This document shows positions 34,540 to 45,145 of a stretch of DNA of 64,000 bases, one piece after another. Positions within the stretch are counted from its first letter, which is position 1. Each line of letters starts with the position of its first letter. Both the position numbers and the translations under genes were made by a program. The DNA comes from Blastomyces gilchristii SLH14081. Lineage: Eukaryota > Ascomycota > Eurotiomycetes > Onygenales > Ajellomycetaceae. The DNA is taken from the NCBI RefSeq assembly GCF_000003855.2, contig NW_003101678.1, positions 433,493-497,492 on the forward strand, in the 5' to 3' direction. The notes below the pieces were generated by a model. That model did no database searches, had not been told where the DNA came from, and worked only from the letters and a program-made list of their open reading frames with translations.

Positions 34540-34986
34540 TCATTCAAATAAAGAATCCTCCGCTGGTTCGGGGCACGCAGGGGGCTCAGTGTACGTATTC
34601 GCTTGTAGATAATAGTGGGGGAGCGTGAGTTTCGGTTGAGCCTTTTGAATGTTAATATGAATCAGATCACGACTGAACAACCGACTAACCTGTTTTATAA
34701 TGCTATTCTCCTCATCCGTAAGCTTGAGAAATCCGGGATGAATACCGGCATCGGAGATCAAGCTCCTCACCCACTCAGCAGCATATCCGCAGTTCCATTG
34801 ATGAGGTGACCTCAAAGTCAGATGCTCGTCTTTTAGTCTACCAATCGCATAATCCACACCCGACTTGGATCGTTGTTGAGGTCCACGCTTGGTGATGAGA
34901 GTTGTGATGGTATTGTGTATGATGCCCGCGCTGGCTAAATGAACGGCAAACGCCTTTTCCTTGTCTGTCCACTCGATCCCAGGCAT
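34540..34986 (-). CDS. SANT/Myb-like small protein, unknown function
   Basis: From the ATG at 34986 the product is 148 residues: MPGIEWTDKEKAFAVHLASA, then ITTLITKRGPQQRSKSGVDY and AIGRLKDEHLTL. The W-x-x-x-E-K start, the spacing and the basic RGPQQRSK helix recall a SANT/Myb-type helix-turn-helix, but only one Trp of the usual set is present. A 48-bp in-frame stretch (reversed GTTAGTCGG ... ATTAAC ... CAAAAG, near 34660-34707) could be an intron, which would make the protein 132 residues. The C-terminus is Pro/Glu-rich (EPPACPEPAEDSLFE). Frame intact. DNA binding is inference. Confidence 0.55.
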   Translation of the reverse strand: MPGIEWTDKEKAFAVHLASAGIIHNTITTLITKRGPQQRSKSGVDYAIGRLKDEHLTLRSPHQWNCGYAAEWVRSLISDAGIHPGFLKLTDEENSIIKQVSRLFSRDLIHINIQKAQPKLTLPHYYLQANTYTEPPACPEPAEDSLFE

Positions 34987-35467
34987 GATAATTCAATCCG
35001 ACTCGCGCTGAAATAGGCCTGTTCTCCCGATTTCTTTTGAAACTGGATAGCAAGAGTCATCAAGTGAGTGAGAGGCCAGCTTTTATGACCCAACACGCTT
35101 GGAATCGGATCCGATGTCTCAAAAATTTGATTGGTTGTCATGTCAAGAGCTAGCATCATGATCAATCGTGATCGAACCGCTCACTCGGGATCTAAATTAT
35201 GAGGACTCAAATTATTCGGGGTGTTCATCAGTTTCTATTAATGGCATCGGTGATGGAGGGACGATATATATAAAGCATCAGATTCAGGGAGAGGCACATC
35301 TACAGAACAGTTTCCAAATCCTCTGCAACAATGAATGCATAGTCAGCAGAAGAAGTTGCTATCATTCTGTACTTTGCTTCCCAATGAGTTCATCACCTTG
35401 TGATTAAGAAGCTGCTTAGTCAGCGTGGGTACCTCTGTTCCGTGTCAGGGATCACAGGAAGCAGAAA
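34987..35467. other. Island right margin, no gene supported
   Basis: Balanced composition up to about 35460. The plus ORF 35168-35407 (79 codons) overlaps nothing but has no recognisable motif. A minus ORF at 34935-35165 mostly lies upstream of the SANT-like gene in another frame. Confidence 0.4.
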
Positions 35468-36087
35468 ACTTGACCTCGCTAAGTGCACCACTTGACCTCA
35501 TTACATAATCATGACCCTGACCTCGTACAATACAGTAATAATCAGTTAGTAATTGACTTTCAATCTTTCAATTCACTTATTCATTCATTCATTCAGCTCA
35601 TCAATCAATTGAAAAGCATGTATAACTGATTCATAATCAATTAAATGAATAGATAAATTCATATAGAATATAAAGAGATGTTTTACAGAATTTTAAAATA
35701 TATTAAGATAAAAATATTTAATAATTGATTTTAAATTGATTTTAAATTGATTTTAAATTGATTATTAATTAATTATAGTAATAAAAATAAATTCAATTTA
35801 TATATTTAAGTAATTAACAATTGATTGAAAATCAATTAATAATCAATTCAGTATAAATTATATAAATACTTACTTTATTATTAAATTCAAGAATAATTTC
35901 AGTATTAAATTAATTTTAAATTGATTTTAAATTGATTTTGAATTGATTGTAGAATTGATGATAAATAATTGAGTGATTTCAAATTACAAGAAAAGATGTA
36001 TTGAGCGAGGTCAGGTAGTGGCACGGGCCACATTTGCGAGGTCAGCTTACATAACGAGGTCAAGTGGCGCACTTAGCAAGGTCAAGT
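35468..36087. mobile_element. 620-bp element with long terminal inverted repeats (MITE-like)
   Basis: Left end ACTTGACCTCGCTAAGTGCA and the reversed right end ACTTGACCTTGCTAAGTGCG match for about 41 bp with only a few differences. A second GAGGTCAxxT-type motif occurs inside both arms. The core is AT-rich with repeated TTTTAAATTGA. There is no coding capacity. I could not find a target duplication, because the right end touches the G1L LTR exactly. Superfamily not assigned. Confidence 0.75.
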
Positions 36088-36269
36088 TGTGGCGGGCTGC
36101 GCCCGATCAATTATATAGACTATTCCGTACACTTTATAGATTTCTACCACCTCATTCCTGATCACTGATTCTCAGTCACTATGAATGTGTATGTTCTGAT
36201 CATCAATTCTCAGCCACTATGAACACATGTATATTCTTTCATCTCAAAGCTTCACTGCATACATCACTA
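36088..36269 (+). repeat. Gypsy G1L 5' LTR, left part
   Basis: Begins TGTGGCGGGCTGCGCC, against TGTAACAGGCTGCGCC in the G1R LTR (reversed from 51062). The GG-to-AA change shows G1R is the more mutated copy. Interrupted at 36269 by the SINE/G2 composite and resumes at 45003. Confidence 0.85.
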
Positions 36270-36453
36270 TGTGATTCAAAGGTTGCTTAAGCCAGCGTAC
36301 GATTACAGGCGTACGCCGGCTTCTTATATATTGTAATATCGTACGCTAAATTAATTAGCAGCTGCTATGGCCCCTTTACACTCATACGCGTATGCTAGTA
36401 GTTCGGAAGCGGCTGCGTTATTATCTGACAGTCGTATGTTCTTCCGAACCACA
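36270..36453 (-). repeat. 3' LTR of G2
   Basis: 184 bp. Compared with the 44440 copy nearly all differences are C/T or G/A, in both directions (GTACGC here against GTATGC there; GCAGCTGC here against GCGGCTGC there), so both copies were mutated after insertion. Confidence 0.92.
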
Positions 36454-36987
36454 TCCTCCCCCACCAGATTCAGTCACGCCCACGTGACCATATTGTACGC
36501 CCTAGCTTCATGCGGATTAGCTCGCCACTAGTGTTTCATGATTGTGTGACCTATCCCTGATTCAGCTAGTGTCCTGTGTACACTCTCACAAAGAAACTTT
36601 CACTATATTATATCACTCATTCACTAACTTTTCTCATTCTTCAACTATCATCTTCATCATCATTATCATTAAATGTCATTATTATTTCAGATTTCTATTT
36701 CTTCTTCTGTTTAACTCTTTCTATCTGTCTATCTATCACATTATACACATTTCTGACAATGATCTCTCATTTTCATAACAAGCATCATTGTAATACTCAT
36801 ATCAGACAGTTTATTAGCAGTAAGTGTAATATATTGTGAAATGTGATCAGGACTTATTTATTCTCTAATAATTACCAGAATAATGTATTATTATAAATGA
36901 AGATATATCTTCTTCATCTTCTTATACACTCTTGATTATTTCTTCTTCTCAGTGAGTTTCTGATCATGTTTTCTGACATGATTTTAT

Positions 36988-38446
36988 GTGAATACAGATA
37001 CTGATATATTTGTTTTTATTCATATAGAATCTTTATATGTTGACAGATCTGCATTTATCAATAATAGTGAACTCAATATTGAATCATTGATTGAGAATCT
37101 GAAGAATGTGATAATGAAGAAATTATCTGTGCTATATATGACTGAGTCTTCTGTGTCTCTCTCTATTTCTTCTGTTTCTTTCTCTGCTGCTTTCTTTTAA
37201 TCTTCTATATCTATTTCTGTATCTGGTTCTCCTGCTTCTGCTACCTCTGTTTCTGTGACTCTTACTTCTGCTACTTCTGCTCTCTCTGGTTTTACTGTCT
37301 CTGCTTTCATTATCAGCTCTTCCTGTTTCAAGAAGATATTGTATAGACTTGATAAATCATGTTTCTCAGTATATACACTTCTATCCTTCTTACTGACTCT
37401 CAGAACAATTTATTATATGAAGACTGTGTATAACATAACTATCTGAAGCTCAGTCACAGACACTGATTATTACATTTATTTTAAATATTTGTGATGAAAT
37501 AATTGTTTATTCATACTAGAGAATCACTCTCTCTCTTAACAGTGTTAAAATTATAAGTCTTTTTCTTTTTCATCTTTTCTTTCTAATACTGATTTTTCTG
37601 TTCTTAGAAGAAATCATTATAGGTTTTACTGTGTACAAAGTCATGATATTCACAGACATCAAGAAGCTTTTCACAACTGTAAAGTTCAATATTATAAGAA
37701 TATCTGCTCTAGTGAATTTCTTCAGAATGATAGATCTGTATCAGTCTATTCTCTAATATCTGTCATTCAACTTCATAATGCAGATGAAAGATATCTGTGT
37801 TTTCAGAAATAAGAATGCAGATGTTATACTCTTTTACACTCATAGACATGAGACTTGTACACCTTGTCTGAGATGTTATCATGAAAATAAGCTGTTCACA
37901 CACTGTGTTCTGCTTCCTGTATTTCTCTGTGTCTCTCTCTCTCTTCCTGAGAAGTCTCATGCATGTTGTAATTACATGTACAATTCTAAGATCAGTGAGT
38001 GTTTATTTGATAATTATTATCCCTGCTTTTACAGTTTTATACACTAATAATAGTTCTTAGTTGCTTCAGTGTCAGAGATTATTTTAATTGAAGATAACAA
38101 TGCTGCTGAGACTACTCTCTCTCACTCTCAAGCTTCTTCTGTCACTTTCTCTCCCTTCTCTGTGAGAAAGATTGTGCATATATTAAGTCATAAGTATTCA
38201 GCTCTGAATAACTCTCATCATTGTTTATCTGATTCTGTGTCTTCTTCTTCTTCTGTTTCTTCTATCTCTGTCTTCTCTGCTCTGACTTCTGATTCTGTGA
38301 GTTCTGTGCTCTTCTTCAATTTCTCTACACATACACATGTGCATTTCTATATTGACATTCCAGCTAATCTTGTGATAAATGACATTAATGTTGTATGCAG
38401 AGTGATAGAGAAATTAGAGATATATGCAGTGTTATTACAAGAGTAG
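36988..38446 (+). pseudogene. Extra antisense reading region in G2 with a Cys-rich motif
   Basis: Plus-strand open pieces (36988-37200, 37778-38047, 38069-38446), opposite to G2 pol, lie between integrase and 3' LTR. The piece at 37778 has a regular Cys pattern: ETCTPCLRCYHENKLFTHCV followed, after a short gap, by SHACCNYMYNSKISEC. This resembles Cys-rich boxes (CxxCxxC...C...CxxC) found in some fungal hypothetical proteins. The piece at 38069 is Ser-rich and then ends in a helix (NVVCRVIEKLEIYAVLLQE). Stops and possibly introns separate the pieces. It may be an additional element gene or captured host sequence. Confidence 0.4.
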
Positions 38447-39399
38447 CTTGCAGCTCTTGAATTTCTTACAGATCTCAAGTTTTGAGATTTTCTTTGTTTT
38501 TAGTGTTTTTCAGATGACATGATGTTGGAAATAGATTAATATGTAATGTATGAAAATGAATGAGATATATATGATAATATTTGTCTTTTGCAGTCAATTC
38601 TTACAGTTGATGATCAATTCATTATCTCTTTTCTTTTCTTATGCTTTTTCTTTATCTGTTAGTCACTACTCTTATACAATCTCTATATAATACTGCATTT
38701 GATGACTAGATTCAGCAGCTTCTATCTTTTGTGATTCTGTCTCACATATTATACTGTCTCTCTTCACCTGCTCAGATCACTACAGTGAATAACTCATTAA
38801 AACTAATCTCATCTGATCTCTGAGTGTTCTCAGAGGTCAAGATGACTTAATTTCATATATTTATAAATGTTTCAGATAGTTTGTTCTCTGTGATCTCTGT
38901 GATTAAACTAGTGTAAACAGTTGAATTCAACTCTGAATTTCTTTTTCTTCTGTGATCTGACTCATGTACAAGTCTGCTGCTTTGAGACTGCTCTTTACTA
39001 TATTGCACCTGCTGTCTGCAGCATGTTATTATATGATCAGCTACAGTCTCATCACTTATTAAAGTGTGATATTCATCTGATTTCTTCATTTCTTCTCATT
39101 CTTTTCTTATAATTATGAAAAGATCAGAATAACTGAGATTATCTGATTTATAAGTGTTGATGATTTCTCTTACTTCATGAGACTTTTTAATTATAAGCTT
39201 CTTCTTTTTCAATACTGATAATAGTGCTGTGAATAATCATAATTCACTCAGGTCTTGTATCTTTGCTTTTATAAGTTATGAATCATTGATTAAGTTGTGT
39301 AAGATCTGTCTCTCTGATTCTTTCAATGCATATATTCTCAGAGAATGTGATTTGAGTATTTTATATGACTCAAACCACCTAGGTTGAAACTTCTCAGAA

Positions 39400-40600
39400 C
39401 TCTTATTATATATGAGAACTCATGTTCTCATCTTGAGACTTGATTTCTTAACAAGTGAGTCTTGTATTCTTTTTGATTGAATTGCTCAGTTCAGAAGTAA
39501 CTTGTTAGCTTTTGCATGTGTATGACTGATCTCTTTCAATCTTGATTTCATGTCTGTGACTGTTGTGTCTGCAACTGCTACTACTGTGTTTATAACTACT
39601 GTTTCTGCTGCATCTGCAACTGCTGTTTCTGCTGCATTCACAACTGCTCTCTTTCTCATCTTTTTCAAAGCATTCTCCAGAATGCGCGGATGCAATTCAT
39701 ACAACAGATAGAATGATGAATGCTTAGAGACTGCATGCTGTCAAATTCATGTGATTAATAGTGCCTGTCTGAGATATTCATCTTATAGTCTCATAGGCTT
39801 GCTCACTAGATATTTCATCAGCATGTTACTCAAGATTTCATTCAAGTGTTTCATCTTTCTGTTTGTCTGTAAATGATATGATGTTGTTCTATAATATCTT
39901 GTCTGTAACTGACTCATGAAATGCCTCACTGCTTCTCTTATAAGATTCACACTGTTATCAGTTAGAATCTCATGCAGCATTTCATAGTTGACATAGATCT
40001 CATTGTGTAGAAACTTTGCTATTATCTTCTCTATCATCTCTGAAACTGCTTTCACAACTGGCCAGTCAGTAGCATAATCAATAGCAGTGATTATTCATCA
40101 ATTTCTATTTGATATCTGCAGTAATATGTCTATGAGATTCATCTCTCATCATTTAAATGATTGTATTGTACACTTCATCTGATATTACACTTTCTTGCAT
40201 TCTAACTCTTTCTTAGATTCTTTCACAACCTGACAATTCAGACACTTGTGAGTGTACATCTGAATGTCCTCAGTCATGCTTGATCAGTATACTCTTGATT
40301 TAAGTACACTTATGAGTTCAGAGCTTTCTAAGTGACTGAATTCCTTATGCATATGAGTCACTAAGTCATATCTAAATGAAGATTCTAGATAGGAAGCTTC
40401 TGTGTATTCTAGATCATGATAAAGCACAATGTTGTTTTTTAATTTTCTCAGCTTTAAGTTCAGAAGTATCTCTTCTACTACTTTCATGAGATGCTTGTTA
40501 TCTGATATCTTGTCATTCTTCAAGTGAGAGATTATAGTGTTCACTCATTCTGATTTCTTACATTCTCTCAGTGTATTTAATATAAATATTTCTTGTACCT
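39400..40600 (-). pseudogene. G2 integrase
   Basis: The H2C2 region is at 40544-40284 (VTHMHKEFSHLESSELISVL). The core is at 40200-39783 (EILTDNSVNLIREAVRHFMS, then RYYRTTSYHLQTNRKMKHLN; the Asp is kept). The C-terminal part, at 39704-39300, includes a degenerate Ala/Val/Thr repeat near 39550-39660 and FQPRWF-like sequence. Many Trp codons are TGA. Inactive. Confidence 0.75.
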
Positions 40601-42900
40601 GGTTCACAGAACTCTCATTCATGAAATCAGGTCTGTGACTGATTGTGTCAGATATTATGATATCTGATTTCTTTTGATATTTGATATGAAGATTGTACAC
40701 TTGAAACTCTGAGATTCAATATACTAAGTGTTTAAAAGATTTTGTTGTTGATTGTAGATAAACAAGGCTTTTATAATCTGTGATCACTGTTATTATATGC
40801 CTGTTATTGATATATCTATCTCACAACACTAGTGTATGCTTAATCACTAGCAATTTCTTTTCATACACTGAGTAATTGAGCTCAACATCTGATAGTTTTC
40901 TATCATTATATATCACTGAGTGCAGCTTGCTATTCTTACTCATCTGTAGAAGAGTGTCTCTGATAGCTCATTCAGATGCATCTATCTTAATATAGAAAGG
41001 TTTATCATGATCTGATTGAATAAACACTGAGAATATTATTACATATTCTCTCAGTGTGAGAAAAGCCTCTTCACATATAATATTTCAGATGATTGAATGA
41101 AACTTCTTCTTTCACAGATTTGTATCTGTTTCTCTTAAGAGATCTGAGAGTGATACAGATATTCATATGAAATTCTTGATGAATCTGTGATAGTATAAGA
41201 CTAACTCAAGAAACTATTATACATGATGTACATTTCTCAGCTGTGATCAATTTACTATAACATTCAATTTCTCTGAGATGAGATATATACAGTCATCACT
41301 CACTACATATTCTATAAACTTCAACTCTTTCATTTCAAACACACACTTGATTGATTTGATATAGAGCTTATACTCTGTCAGAGTTATAAGCACTTTATTG
41401 AGATGCTTCAGATATTTGTTGTATGAGTTTGAAAAGACTAGAATATCATTGAGATATATAAGATATAAGGTTTCATTCTGTTTATGAAGAATTGTATTCA
41501 TCATTATTTGAAAGATGACAGGCACATTTGTCAGACTGAATGACATTATCAGAAATTTGAACTTTTCTCATTGTGTATTAAATATGATTTGCAGGACTGA
41601 CAGTTTATCTACACAGATCTATCAGTATTCTGAGAGAAGATTGATCTTTGATAGATATTAGATGTTTTCAACTGTATTCAACTGTTATTAAATCTGTGAC
41701 AGTGAATATTCATTCTTGATCATAAGCTTGTTAAGTGCTCAATAATTGATACACATCTGTCACTTCTCATCTGCCTTTTTTATGAATAGAACTGAAAAGC
41801 CTCATGTACTTGATAAAAGTTGTATAAGATTATATTCTAGAAGATCTGTGATCTGATGCTTCTGTTCTTTGAGATGTGTTTGTGACAGAGAGTATGTATT
41901 CTGATTGACTGGTTTTGCATTCTCTGTGTTAATCTCATATACAAATCCTTGTTCTGACAGCAATTCTGATGAAAGATCTATTCAGAAGACCTTCTCATGC
42001 TTCTTCAGAAGCTTCTTCATACACTTGTTCTTCTGTATATTCTTTATCTTGATTTTCTCCACTTCTGAGTTCTGTATTACATACAGAATGCTTTTAAATG
42101 AGATCTTGTGAATCATTCTTTTTGCTTATTAGTATATAAGCAGATTTAATCCTTCTATATCAGAGATATGAAATGTTCTTCTCATATTAATTGATAAAAT
42201 TGTATAAATCATTTTCTTTCTATCAGTCAACTGTATATAACATGTACATCATTGAATCTGCAGATTGAATCTTTGAAATTAATTGAGTCTGAGAATAAGA
42301 TTATATTTCACATTCTACAGCTCTTATACTTAAATATAGTAAGATTATTCTCTGAAGTGCAAGAGAACTCTTACTTTTACAGGTGATATCAGATATCAGT
42401 TATCAGATAATCTTATATATCAGAGATTCTTCACTCAGTGAACTTCTTTCAATCTTCAGATTATATAATTATTAATATATTATATAGAAGCTTCTATATC
42501 TGTTAATACTTTTGCAGTCATCTCTCAATTCTTATTCAAGTGTCTCTTATATATTAACATTTCAGGTCTCAAGATATTGAGATGAGTGTTCACTTCATTC
42601 TCACTCACACTTCAGTCAGAAGCCTGCTTTCTCTTGATATTTACAGAATTCAGAGAGTCATCTAATACAGACATCTCTTTCACTTTGAAGACTTTTTATA
42701 GAATATCAGTGAGTATCTTCAAGCTCATTGATTCTGCTAGTTTTTTAACTCTCTTGCTTCTCTTAACTATGTATGCTGAGTGCAATCTTTTACACTGTAA
42801 TTTTGATATCTGTAGTTGAAGCAAGCTCAATACTTGTAATATCAAGATTTTCACTCAGAGAATTCCTTTTTTAAGAGATTCAGTGCTTTAGTGATAGCAT
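40600..42900 (-). pseudogene. G2 protease, reverse transcriptase and RNase H
   Basis: The RT catalytic block is open at 41546-41247: MSFSLTNVPVIFQIMMNTIL and LYLIYLNDILVFSNSY, where the usual YLDD reads YLND, so a catalytic Asp is lost by one G-to-A change. RNase H follows (SVIYNDRKLSDVELNYSVYE; ITVITDYKSLVYLQ). The plus-strand ORF 42586-42819 is an antisense shadow of the protease/RT linker. Confidence 0.8.
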
Positions 42901-44439
42901 TCAGATCTAGATTCATTGTATCTGAGTGTGTGACTTGTGTCATAGAAGTCTGATTACTCATTCTCTGCTGAGATATACTCAATTACAGTATTTTCTGTTA
43001 TAATTGACTTACTTATTTCTGTACAATGAGAATATTGTATACTTCTTTCACTGTGTCTGATTATGAGATTAAGTATTTTCATTCTACTCTCAACTCAGAT
43101 GTAAGATCATGAATAAAGATCTATAAACAGAAAGATGTTAAAAGCTCTTTATTTAATGTAAGATAGTGTAAGCTGAAGTGTGTGAAGTATAATATAAGAT
43201 TACTTACTTATCTACACTTAGTGAAGTATTTGTAATACTTATCTCACATATTCACTTTCTCAAAGTTGTGCAAGATTCATTTGGAAAACTCATTTCATAT
43301 TTATAAGAATGAATATTACTCTGAGTCTGTGAGATTCATCTTTTTATCAGCTATTTATAATGACTTCACTTTTTCATGTAGAAACACAACAGATCTTAAG
43401 ACTTGTTGAAATTCTGTTAACTATCTGTCTGTGAGTTCATGTTTAATCTGATAATATAATCACATCTGACTTAGTCAGCTGATTGCAGCATTATTTTTTC
43501 AGTTATTATTAAAGCTTAATAGCTCTGATAGATCTCTTAGCTTGATATATTTCATGCTTAAATTCTCATTCTACACAGTGATCTCTGATGATGTGTACAC
43601 TTCTGAAGAGATTATGAATAATTATAATAAGATCTTCAGATTCAGTATAGTTATCTATCTGTGTAAATATTCAATCTTCTGCTGTAGGTCTAAGATCTGA
43701 TTTTCTCTATTCTTATTAATGATGATGATTGTGTCAGTGAAGCTCTTCATAGTAAATACTTGATCTGCAGTGAATATTAATTATTGTTTAACTTTCATCT
43801 TAGCCTGTCACTGCATACATAAGACCTCAATCTCATTTAGAATTCTTGTATATATATGAAGCTTCAATTTCAGTTTAGCAGTCTCAGCTGCTTTTCTTAC
43901 TGCTTTAAGTAAACTCTCTAAGAGGTTCTGTATACCTTTCAGTTCAGATAGCAGAGAAGAGTGTTATTTATATTAACTAGAGAAGATATTCATTTCAGTG
44001 ATTTCTTGTTAATTATATAATATCTATCATTATATCACTGTGTTATTATATTAGTATATTATTCTATTACTATATCATTATATCACTATATTATTATATA
44101 ATTTCTGTTATTATTATATGACTCTGATGATAGTCACTTTCTTCTTTTTATTCTTCTTTTGAGTAGAGAGTGAACTTCTTTAAATCTGATTCATTACTCT
44201 CATTCTCTTTCTCACATCTCATCTGTTCATATACATGACATTCATCTGAGTGTGAAGTTTTCTCTTAATAAGTGAAGCAGTATTAATCAGATGCTCTTTC
44301 ACTCACTGCTCTTTATATACTATTTTTTAAGATGTTCTAGAACCACTCTGGCATGATAACTATGAATTACTTTGTAGATGAAATTATCATACTCTGAAGA
44401 AGCCTGCACTTCTCACTAATTTTTAGACATGCTATCAGA
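42901..44439 (-). pseudogene. G2 gag region and leader
   Basis: By position this holds the leader and gag. It is heavily mutated. Part of it (43.4-42.9 kb) aligns with the truncated copy at 16386-16900. No zinc knuckle could be read with confidence. Confidence 0.5.
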
Positions 44440-44623
44440 TGTGATTCAAAGGTTGCTTAAGCCAGTGTATGATTACAGGTGTACACTGGCTTCTTATATA
44501 TTGTAATATTGTATGCTAAATTAATTAGCGGCTGCTATGGCCTCTTTACACTCATATGTGTACGCTAGTAGTTCGGAAGCGGCCGCGTTATTATCCGACA
44601 GTCGTACGTTCTTCCGAACCACA
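44440..44623 (-). repeat. 5' LTR of G2
   Basis: 184 bp, TGTGATTC...GAACCACA, the partner of 36270-36453. Followed by ACTA (target duplication) and the SINE tail. Confidence 0.92.
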
Positions 44624-44628
44624 ACTAC

Positions 44629-45002
44629 TTATTATTATTATTATTATTATTCTTCCATTATACTCATATGCAAGCGGAGCTTATGATGAGTCCTTGCGTG
44701 ATGTTAAATACAGGTCAAGTGTTGGTTATACAGGAGGAAATACAGGTGTTGAGACCACGCCAAGATAACAAGAACATAGGAAAATACAAAGGAGTGACAA
44801 TTAAATACATGCGATAATAACTTCCCAGCCCAGGAACATAGAGCAATTCATTGAAGCGATTTGTACACCTCTGTATTTATTAGAAACCTGAGGTGCTTGA
44901 GTTCCGGATTTAATGTATCCCTGCGGGTTTCGAACCCACGCGCCTTGGTTTCCCACGCCAAGGTGCTACCGGGTGGCCGCATTAACATTCGGCCACCGGG
45001 GC
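44629..45002 (-). mobile_element. tRNA-derived SINE, 374 bp
   Basis: Minus-strand head GGCCCCGGTGGCCGAATG carries a Pol III A box (TGGCCGAATG, 44984-44995) and, ~50 bp on, a B box (GGTTCGAAACC, reversed 44926-44936). A T-stem forms, but the anticodon arm and acceptor do not fold as a proper tRNA. The tail ends in GAAGAATAATAAT repeats. The 13-bp target duplication CATACATCACTAC flanks it: intact at 45003-45015, split by G2 on the other side (36258-36269 plus 44624-44628). It keeps its CG sites, unlike its long neighbours. Its 3' end resembles that of the LINE at 58916. Confidence 0.85.
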
Positions 45003-45145
45003 CATACATCACTACATACACATATAAATATTCACTTTAATTATTAATTCTCATACTTTCTCTTTCTTTTCTTCTCTAATGTTTTTCTCTTTATTATATA
45101 AGATCTATAATATTATACTGATCTATTCAGTGTAGGCCTCTTATA
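45003..45145 (+). repeat. Gypsy G1L 5' LTR, right part
   Basis: Continues the LTR interrupted at 36269; matches the reversed starts of the LTRs at 50590 and 63711 (TAAATATTCAC, then CTCTAATGTTTTTCTCTTT) and ends CCTCTTATA. Together with 36088-36257 it makes an LTR of about 313 bp. Confidence 0.88.

Larger units (their letters stand above)
36270..44623 (-). mobile_element. Complete Ty3/gypsy element G2
   Basis: Identical-length 184-bp LTRs (36270-36453, 44440-44623) start TGTG and end CACA, flanked by the 4-bp duplication ACTA (36266-36269, 44624-44627). Polarity is minus: a polypurine tract (reversed GGTGGGGGAGGA, 36454-36466) abuts the left LTR, and gag-protease-RT-RNase H-integrase run from 44.4 down to 39.4 kb. 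About 2.9 kb between integrase and 3' LTR holds an extra plus-strand reading region. It is RIP-like mutated inside, while the LTRs and the ~90 bp next to the 3' LTR keep many CG sites. A truncated relative lies at 16386-18410. Confidence 0.92.

Noticed and set aside
44926..45002. A tRNA gene on the minus strand
   Set aside because: A and B boxes and the T-arm are present, but the anticodon arm has a 9-base loop, the acceptor ends do not pair, and the unit is flanked by a target duplication with an AAT tail. It is a SINE head.
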